This document shows positions 6,555 through 10,497 of a stretch of 10,497 bases of DNA, one piece after another. Source of the stretch: an uncultured Bacteroidales bacterium (GTDB lineage Bacteria; Bacteroidota; Bacteroidia; Bacteroidales; UBA932); assembly GCA_937899055.1 (NCBI GenBank), contig CALBPX010000070.1, positions 1 through 10,497 on the forward strand. The letters are read 5' to 3'. The translations under genes were made by a program, and so were the position numbers. The notes under the pieces are model-generated. The model saw nothing but the letters and a program-made list of their open reading frames with translations. It was not told where the DNA came from and did not search any database. How positions within the stretch are numbered: position 1 is the first letter of the stretch; each line of letters opens with the position of its first letter.

Positions 6555-7769
6555 CTACCGGATACCTGCTCCGGCCTTTGCCCTGACGGGGTTTGCGTAG
6601 ATATGAAGGAAGATATCCTCCAGCTCGTACCTCAGCGCATCTTCCGAGGCCTCTCCTTCTGCCGCCCTGAACTCCCCTTCCTTCTTCAGAGAGTCAACAA
6701 TTTGATCTATACGGTCTTGCATGTGCAGAACAAAGGTCTCACGGGCCGGCTTGCTTAACTTTTTGGAAGCAGCAGGCTCCCTGCCCTCCCTCTTGGCAAG
6801 AATATCCTCAGCGATATAGTTATTGGGCCACAGGCAGTAGGCTGCATGAATCTGACGGTCTATAATCTTGCCCAGCTCCACAAAACGCTCGTTCTTGGCA
6901 AATGCCGTGCAGGAAGCAACCTCCTGAGGCGTTACAGGCTCCGTAAAGCAGACCTTGATGCGGCCCTTCCACGAAGCTATTCCGGTTATTATGCTGTTTA
7001 GGTCTTCGCCCTCCTTCTTGACATAGGAATGCCTGCGGGAAATGAACAACTCCTTGGTTTTAAGCGCATCGCAGGGCTCAAACTCGTAAGATATGGCCGT
7101 GGGCAATATGTCCAGCAGGCACATGTCGGAGTAAAAATCGCCGCTGCCGCTCATCTGGAGCATCTTCAACAACCCCTGCTCAGTAACATCGTAACCGTCT
7201 TTCGTACGGCCGTTACGCTGGGCTATCCAGATGGAACTCAGCCCGGAGCCAATCTGATAGCGGATGTATTTAGAAAGCAGCAAGGAAGTTGTATAAACCT
7301 CTCTGGGCGAAGAACTTCTGGTAACCTTTATCATCTTGTTGCTGCGAGCCACATCTTCTATGAACTGAGAAGTAATGAGGTTATCGCCCACTGCAATTTC
7401 GGTTGTGGAAACCTTGTGGCGGTGCAGAATCAGCTGGATGATGGCCGAGTCCAGAACAATATCGCGATGATTGGCCAGAATAAGGTGCTTCCTGCCGCTT
7501 TCAAAGCGCTTAAGACCGGTAAATTCCACGCCTGCGCTGGTGTTGGCAAGGATATGCTCCACTACCACAGCCATGATTTTGTCCTGAAAGTCATCTACGG
7601 TATTGCTGTCGGCCAAAGCCTGGCGCAGGGTATTGCCGCCTCCGCCTATCTTCAGGAACTCGCCTATGGCATCCAGATACTCAAACGAGCTCATACGGGC
7701 CGTGGAGGCAGGTATTTCGCTGTCGTAATATGGTCTTATACTGTCAAATATGCTGTCTGTTTCCTGCAT
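6555..7769 (-). CDS. PlsB/PlsC-like glycerophosphate acyltransferase family protein
   Basis: This 404-residue protein belongs to the 1-acyl-glycerol-3-phosphate acyltransferase superfamily, which moves acyl chains onto glycerophospholipid or other lipid acceptors at the membrane. The key block LILANHRDIVLDSAI (96-110) has His101 and Asp107, a H-X5-D spacing rather than the classical H-X4-D. IWIAQRNGRTKDG (180-192) sits where the EGTRS-type block III is expected. From memory, Bacteroidota have a family with the same 'SNHRDIVLD…IWIAQREGR' pattern annotated as acyltransferase, so the spacing looks like a family trait, not a mutation. There is no obvious transmembrane helix or signal peptide. The C-terminal quarter is charged and helical, with a KKLSKPARE segment. 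The true substrate is unknown. The gene has its own -7 box and stands between queA and the exonuclease gene. Confidence 0.8.
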   Translation of the reverse strand: MQETDSIFDSIRPYYDSEIPASTARMSSFEYLDAIGEFLKIGGGGNTLRQALADSNTVDDFQDKIMAVVVEHILANTSAGVEFTGLKRFESGRKHLILANHRDIVLDSAIIQLILHRHKVSTTEIAVGDNLITSQFIEDVARSNKMIKVTRSSSPREVYTTSLLLSKYIRYQIGSGLSSIWIAQRNGRTKDGYDVTEQGLLKMLQMSGSGDFYSDMCLLDILPTAISYEFEPCDALKTKELFISRRHSYVKKEGEDLNSIITGIASWKGRIKVCFTEPVTPQEVASCTAFAKNERFVELGKIIDRQIHAAYCLWPNNYIAEDILAKREGREPAASKKLSKPARETFVLHMQDRIDQIVDSLKKEGEFRAAEGEASEDALRYELEDIFLHIYANPVRAKAGAGIR

Positions 7770-7784
7770 TTTACCGTCAGTCAG

Positions 7785-7799
7785 ATTTGCGCAAATTTA
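7785..7799 (-). promoter_or_regulatory. -7 promoter box of the acyltransferase gene overlapping a 12-bp palindrome
   Basis: On the minus strand TAAATTTG (7799-7792) is an exact TAnnTTTG -7 box, 22 bp before the ATG. It overlaps the perfect palindrome ATTTGCGCAAAT (7785-7796), placed about where transcription would begin. No well-spaced -33 TTTG was found; the nearest is 24 bp upstream. The palindrome is a possible operator. Confidence 0.5.
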
Positions 7800-7852
7800 T
7801 ATCTTGTCAGAGGATTTTCCTAACAAAAAAAACAAAACCATAGCCCCAAATC

Positions 7853-9085
7853 CTACTTCTGCCTGAAAAGCAGGGAACTATCGCCGTAACTGAGGAACCT
7901 GTAGCCGTTAGAGAGGGCATGGCTGTACAATGCCCTCCAACGCGGACCTATGAACGCCCCTATCAGCAGTAGAAGCGTGCTTTGGGGCTGGTGGAAGTTG
8001 GTTACAAGCATATCCACCGCACGGTATCTGAAGCCGGGAACTATGATAATGGAAGTATCAGCCACAATATTCTGGATATCATGGCTTTCCATCATAGCCA
8101 CAATTGCATTCAGGGCTTCCTCCATAGAATAAGTATATTCCCGCTGGTATGGTTCCCACTGATCTACCGTAAGAAGCTGCTTGGGAGACTCGCCTGAGCG
8201 TTCCAGGCAATGCACACCTATATAATATAAGGACTCCAGACACCTTGTGGAAGTGGTTCCCACGGCTACAACACTGTGTTCAGATACGGCCTGAGCAAGG
8301 TCCTTCAGGAAATCCAAGCCTACGGAAAAAGGTTCGCTGTGCATCCTGTGGTCTGCAATGAACTCGCTCTTGACCGGCACAAAGGTTCCGGCTCCCACAT
8401 GAAGACAGATATTTTTACGCTTTATATGCTTGGCGTCCAATGACTTGAACACCCTGTCCGTAAAGTGGAGACCGGCCGTAGGAGCAGCCACGGAACCCTC
8501 AAAATGGGCATAGATTGTCTGATAGCGCTGCCTGTCAATATCTTCTGTATCGCGATTCAGATACGGTGGAATGGGAACCTGGCCGCAAGCCTGCAGCACC
8601 TCCGAAAAGCTGATGTCGGCATCCCAGAGAAATTTTACCCTGGAGACCTTTCCTGCCCCTTTTTCCAGCAATTCAGCCCTGAAATTAAGGCCTTTTATGG
8701 CAGTTTCCCTGAAAAAAGTCACCGCCGAACCCTTCCATTTACGGGCATTTCCAATTACTGCAGACCAGATACAGCTGCCCTTGCTGGCAAAAGATTGGGC
8801 GTAATCGGCCGGAAAAGACGGATTCAGACAGAGAATTTCTATGAGAGCCCCAGTACTTTTCCTGAAAAACAGGCGGGCGGGAACCACCTTGGTATCGTTG
8901 AAAACCATGAAGGAATTCTCCGGAATATGACGGCTCAGGTTAAAAAACGAGTCGTCAAAAAAACTGACACGGTCACAGACCAGGAGCTTTGAAGAGTCTC
9001 TTTCTGCCAATGGATATTTGGCAATTCTATCCTCAGGGAGAGGGTAGGTGTAATCCGATATTTTTATAGAAGGTGTCAAATTCAC
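7853..9085 (-). CDS. queA: S-adenosylmethionine:tRNA ribosyltransferase-isomerase (QueA), long form
   Basis: QueA transfers and rearranges the ribosyl part of SAM onto 7-aminomethyl-7-deazaguanine at the tRNA wobble position, making epoxyqueuosine in the queuosine pathway. The 410-residue protein shows FNDTKVVPARLF (62-73), PIPPYLNR (171-178), RQRYQTIYA (185-193), APTAGLHFT (201-209), HVGAGTF (229-235), HRMHSE (246-251), VGTTSTR (275-281), PGFRYRAVDMLVTNFHQPQS (350-369) and YRFLSYGDS (395-403). All conserved blocks are intact. It is longer than the usual 340-360 because about 40 extra residues, including VDQWEPY (307-313), lie between the GTTSTR and PGF blocks. The start is a GTG; no in-frame ATG fits, and a TTG two codons later is the only alternative. 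The gene is monocistronic with a -7 box very close to the start. Confidence 0.95.
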   Translation of the reverse strand: MNLTPSIKISDYTYPLPEDRIAKYPLAERDSSKLLVCDRVSFFDDSFFNLSRHIPENSFMVFNDTKVVPARLFFRKSTGALIEILCLNPSFPADYAQSFASKGSCIWSAVIGNARKWKGSAVTFFRETAIKGLNFRAELLEKGAGKVSRVKFLWDADISFSEVLQACGQVPIPPYLNRDTEDIDRQRYQTIYAHFEGSVAAPTAGLHFTDRVFKSLDAKHIKRKNICLHVGAGTFVPVKSEFIADHRMHSEPFSVGLDFLKDLAQAVSEHSVVAVGTTSTRCLESLYYIGVHCLERSGESPKQLLTVDQWEPYQREYTYSMEEALNAIVAMMESHDIQNIVADTSIIIVPGFRYRAVDMLVTNFHQPQSTLLLLIGAFIGPRWRALYSHALSNGYRFLSYGDSSLLFRQK

Positions 9086-9096
9086 GTTATTTTCTG

Positions 9097-9104
9097 CAAA
9101 GATA
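9097..9104 (-). promoter_or_regulatory. -7 promoter box of queA
   Basis: The minus strand reads TATCTTTG, an exact TAnnTTTG match, ending 11 bp before the GTG start. Transcription would begin only a few bases before the start codon, so the message would be nearly leaderless. A TTTG lies 12 bp upstream of the box, too close to be a normal -33 element, so support rests on the -7 match. Confidence 0.5.
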
Positions 9105-9148
9105 CATAAATGCCCACAAAAGAAGAAATCTCTTAAAATACGGGTTTT

Positions 9149-9164
9149 CGCCTTTTGGCGTTTT
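9149..9164 (+). terminator. Small CGCC/GGCG hairpin followed by TTTT (weak terminator-like)
   Basis: CGCC (9149-9152), a TTTT loop and GGCG (9157-9160) are followed by TTTT. The stem is only 4 bp and no plus-strand gene ends here, so function as a terminator is doubtful. It is listed as a structure rather than a proven site. Confidence 0.2.
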
Positions 9165-9212
9165 CACAAAATTGAACGGCACGAAGTTCACAATTCACAA
9201 CAATGAAAACTC

Positions 9213-9257
9213 AAATTGCGCAGTTTTGCTCGGCAAAATTTGACAACTACGCAATTT
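9213..9257. repeat. Nested inverted repeat (outer 8 bp, inner 6 bp stem)
   Basis: The outer arms AAATTGCG (9213-9220) and CGCAATTT (9250-9257) are perfectly complementary. Inside them TTTTGC (9224-9229) and GCAAAA (9233-9238) form a second perfect stem with a TCG loop. With one mismatch the outer stem extends by three pairs (CAG against CTA-C). The structure could be an RNA hairpin or a paired protein-binding site. Confidence 0.6.
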
Positions 9258-9341
9258 ATTTTCTTCAAAAATTTTCAATTTTAGTAAGTAGCTGATTTTG
9301 CATAATTTAGGTAGCGTGTCCGAAGTAAAACTTTATATTAA

Positions 9342-9378
9342 GGGGTCTCAATTGCGGTATAAAATGCGCAATCACCCC
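9342..9378. repeat. Two-part hairpin GGGGT…ATTGCG / CGCAAT…ACCCC
   Basis: GGGGT (9342-9346) can pair with ACCCC (9374-9378), and ATTGCG (9351-9356) with CGCAAT (9367-9372). A 4/1-base internal bulge separates the stems and the apical loop is 10 bases. This is the most GC-rich hairpin in an otherwise AT-rich stretch, about 220 bp before the HTH promoter. Confidence 0.5.
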
Positions 9379-9560
9379 CGAATTTAGTATTTTTTAATGT
9401 CCTATGTTACTGGCTTATTGTATTTTATATGCTATCAACTAAATTACATCTTTAGATATTGTTGATTTTGCGTATCCCCGTTAGAAGGCCGTAGAAGGCA
9501 TGTTTAAAAATGCTACGCAATTTTGACATTTTTGTGAACAACCCCTAAAATGAAGCCCGA

Positions 9561-9593
9561 ATTTGCAAATCGTCATTTTTTTGTTTATTTTTG
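9561..9593 (+). promoter_or_regulatory. Promoter of the HTH gene (-33 TTTG, -7 TATTTTTG) with a palindrome over the -33 element
   Basis: TTTG (9562-9565) and TATTTTTG (9586-9593) match the Bacteroidota -33 and -7 elements exactly with a 20 bp spacer, the best promoter in the window. The -33 element lies inside the perfect 10-bp palindrome ATTTGCAAAT (9561-9570), a candidate operator. The box covers a TTG at 9591, ruling that codon out as the start of the downstream gene. Confidence 0.7.
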
Positions 9594-9614
9594 TGGAGAA
9601 ATATGAATTCACTT

Positions 9615-10220
9615 ATGAAAAATCGATTGTTGACCATCCTGAATCTGGAAAAAATTTCCGCTGCCCAACTTGCGCAGCTTTTGAGCGTCCAGAGATCTAC
9701 CCTGTCAAATTTGATGAATGGGAGGAATAATCCGAGCTATGATTTCATTTTGGCAACTATGACAAAATTGCCGAATTTGAATACCGAGTGGTTACTCACC
9801 GGAGAAGGTCAACCCTATAAGAATCCTGAAAAAAATTTCAGAGGTCTTCCCCTTTCGGAAGAAACCAAGCCTGCGGCTGAGAGCTCCAATCTTTTTGACT
9901 TTCCGGAGGAAGATTTTCCGTCGGAAGAAGAAGCTACGGCTTATCATCCGTTTCCGCCTCTGGAAGCCGGAGAATTGGCTAAAAGGGTGGAAATAATGCA
10001 ACAATCAGAAAATGAGAAGGTTGAGACCAAAACTTCCCCTGTTGAACCCTCTGAGAATCCAAAATTTGAGGAAAAACCGGACGATATACCGCAGATTTTG
10101 CCCTCAGAAACGCCCAAATCCGAGCCTCAGATAACAAAAAAGCCCGCAATACGGACTTTGGAAAAAATTGCACTCCTGTATTCCGACGGAAGCTTTGAAG
10201 TCTTTGACGCCAAGGTCTGA
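9615..10220 (+). CDS. XRE-family helix-turn-helix protein with acidic/proline-rich tail
   Basis: This is a putative DNA-binding regulator of 201 residues. The N-terminal HTH_3/Cro-CI domain covers about residues 1-66: ISAAQLAQLLSVQRSTLSNL (14-33) forms the helix-turn-helix, followed by NGRNNPSYDFI (35-45) and NTEWLLTGEG (56-65), the family's end signature. Residues 70-178 are low-complexity and rich in Glu, Pro, Ser and Lys, probably a disordered linker. The last 20 residues, TLEKIALLYSDGSFEVFDAK (181-200), look folded and resemble the short tail I recall from other Bacteroidota HTH proteins. There is no protease or sensor domain. The ATG at 9615 gives the typical MK-R start; an ATG at 9603 is possible, and a TTG at 9591 lies inside the promoter. 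Targets are unknown; palindromes just upstream suggest it may regulate itself. The gene seems more A+T-rich than its neighbours. Confidence 0.85.
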   Translation: MKNRLLTILNLEKISAAQLAQLLSVQRSTLSNLMNGRNNPSYDFILATMTKLPNLNTEWLLTGEGQPYKNPEKNFRGLPLSEETKPAAESSNLFDFPEEDFPSEEEATAYHPFPPLEAGELAKRVEIMQQSENEKVETKTSPVEPSENPKFEEKPDDIPQILPSETPKSEPQITKKPAIRTLEKIALLYSDGSFEVFDAKV

Positions 10221-10252
10221 TGCCCTTTCCAAAGCTTTTCTTGGACTCTTGT

Positions 10253-10284
10253 CTTGAATAAATATAAACAGATTCTTAAATTTG
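10253..10284 (+). promoter_or_regulatory. Promoter of pyrD (-33 CTTG, -7 TAAATTTG)
   Basis: TAAATTTG (10277-10284) matches the -7 consensus exactly, and CTTG (10253-10256) matches three of four -33 bases at a 20 bp spacing. The box ends 17 bp before the pyrD ATG. It lies in the 81 bp gap after the HTH gene, so pyrD probably has its own promoter. A weak TCCAA/TTGGA hairpin (10228-10245) precedes it. Confidence 0.6.
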
Positions 10285-10301
10285 CATAGAATCTTTATTG
10301 T

Positions 10302-10497
10302 ATGTACAAGATAATACGCCCTATTCTGTTTCTCTGGCAACCGGAGAAGATTCACGACATGGTAACTTCTGTTCTGAGGCTGCTGAATAAGTTACGCAGT
10401 CTTTCTTACCTTATAGGATTGTTTTACTGCTACCGCAAGCCATGTCTGGAAAAGGAAGTCTTTGGTGTAAAGTTCAAGAATCCGGTTGGCATGGCGG
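10302..10497 (+). CDS. pyrD: Dihydroorotate dehydrogenase (quinone, class 2), N-terminal part (cut by the right edge)
   Basis: PyrD oxidises dihydroorotate to orotate in pyrimidine synthesis; class 2 enzymes sit on the inner membrane and pass electrons to quinone. Only the first 65 codons are present. The beginning, MYKIIRPILFLWQPEKIHDM (1-20), is the amphipathic N-terminal helix typical of class 2, which class 1 enzymes lack. The stretch ends with EKEVFGVKFKNPVGMA (50-65), where the FMN-binding barrel begins; NPVG is the expected motif and the next residues would be an AGFDKN-like block beyond the window. The frame is open to the edge, so the truncation is only due to the window. The substrate-binding and catalytic residues cannot be checked here. 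Confidence 0.9.
   Translation, partial: MYKIIRPILFLWQPEKIHDMVTSVLRLLNKLRSLSYLIGLFYCYRKPCLEKEVFGVKFKNPVGMA

Larger units (their letters stand above)
9105..9560. other. AT-rich non-coding region with repeated ATTGCG words and several small hairpins
   Basis: No convincing gene lies here; the longest ATG frame I followed, 9203-9295, encodes 30 residues with no promoter or recognised motif. The stretch is visibly richer in A+T than the flanking genes. It contains AAATTGCGCAG (9213-9223), the inverted CTACGCAATTT twice (9247-9257 and 9513-9523), and an ATTGCG/CGCAAT pair (9351-9356 and 9367-9372). Other repeats are TGATTTTGCATA and TGATTTTGCGTA (9292-9303 and 9462-9473) and TAGAAGGC twice, 10 bp apart (9482-9489, 9492-9499). 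GTTCACAA (9186-9193) faces TTGTGAAC (9532-9539). It may be a regulatory region for the downstream HTH gene, an unannotated RNA, or the decayed remains of an insertion; the sequence alone does not decide. Confidence 0.6.

Noticed and set aside
6551..6600. Terminator at the convergent junction of the nuclease and acyltransferase genes
   Set aside because: CCGGA/TCCGG (6558-6574) and CCC/GGG pairs exist but are short, lie in the acyltransferase coding end, and lack a T-run.
7029..7823. A 264-codon open frame on the plus strand opposite the acyltransferase gene
   Set aside because: Its translation shows no recognisable family, and the opposite strand has clear acyltransferase blocks and a promoter box.
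7823..7840. T-rich run after queA as an intrinsic terminator
   Set aside because: The minus strand has a long T-tract but I found no GC-rich stem before it.
9203..9295. A 30-residue frame in the AT-rich gap
   Set aside because: It has no promoter box or recognised motif, and it spans the nested inverted repeat, which explains its sequence better. A small peptide cannot be fully excluded.
9186..9539. GTTCACAA / TTGTGAAC as terminal inverted repeats of a small mobile element
   Set aside because: Only 8 bp match, no target-site duplication was seen at the ends, and no transposase is present.

Overview
The window looks like chromosomal DNA from a member of the Bacteroidales (phylum Bacteroidota). 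The evidence is a DPP11-type S46 peptidase, a long QueA, a Bacteroidota-type HX5D acyltransferase, an XRE regulator with an acidic/proline-rich tail, and six well-placed promoter boxes of the Bacteroidota form TAnnTTTG. All genes look like intact housekeeping or envelope genes. No transposase, integrase, phage gene, CRISPR array, rRNA or tRNA was recognised. Genus cannot be fixed from the sequence alone.

Layout. (1) Positions 1-2743, minus strand, read right to left: a BadF/BcrA-type amino-sugar kinase, murQ, recR and the N-terminal part of a sodium:solute symporter that runs off the left edge. The genes overlap or are 4-5 bp apart, so they look like one transcript from a promoter near 2780. 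The theme is salvage of N-acetylmuramic acid, with a DNA-repair gene embedded. (2) Positions 2797-5707, minus strand: pldA (outer-membrane phospholipase A) followed 10 bp later by a periplasmic acidic-residue dipeptidyl-peptidase (DPP11 type). Both carry signal peptides. (3) 5795-6550, plus strand: exodeoxyribonuclease III, divergent from pldA. (4) 6555-7769, minus strand: a PlsB/PlsC-like acyltransferase, ending 4 bp from the end of the nuclease gene. (5) 7853-9085, minus strand: queA for queuosine synthesis. (6) 9086-9614: an AT-rich stretch of about 530 bp without a convincing gene, full of short inverted and direct repeats built on the word ATTGCG, ending in a good promoter. (7) 9615-10220, plus strand: the XRE-family HTH protein. 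(8) 10302-10497, plus strand: the start of pyrD, cut by the right edge.

How the genes work together. The left cluster plausibly imports MurNAc, phosphorylates it and converts it to GlcNAc-6-phosphate. The pldA-dpp11 pair puts a lipid and a peptide hydrolase in the cell envelope. The remaining genes (nuclease, acyltransferase, queA, pyrD) are core metabolism with separate promoters. I found no clearly new multi-gene system. The parts most worth a second look are the repeat-rich 9086-9614 region with the adjacent regulator, the murK/murQ/recR/symporter arrangement, and the pldA-dpp11 pairing.
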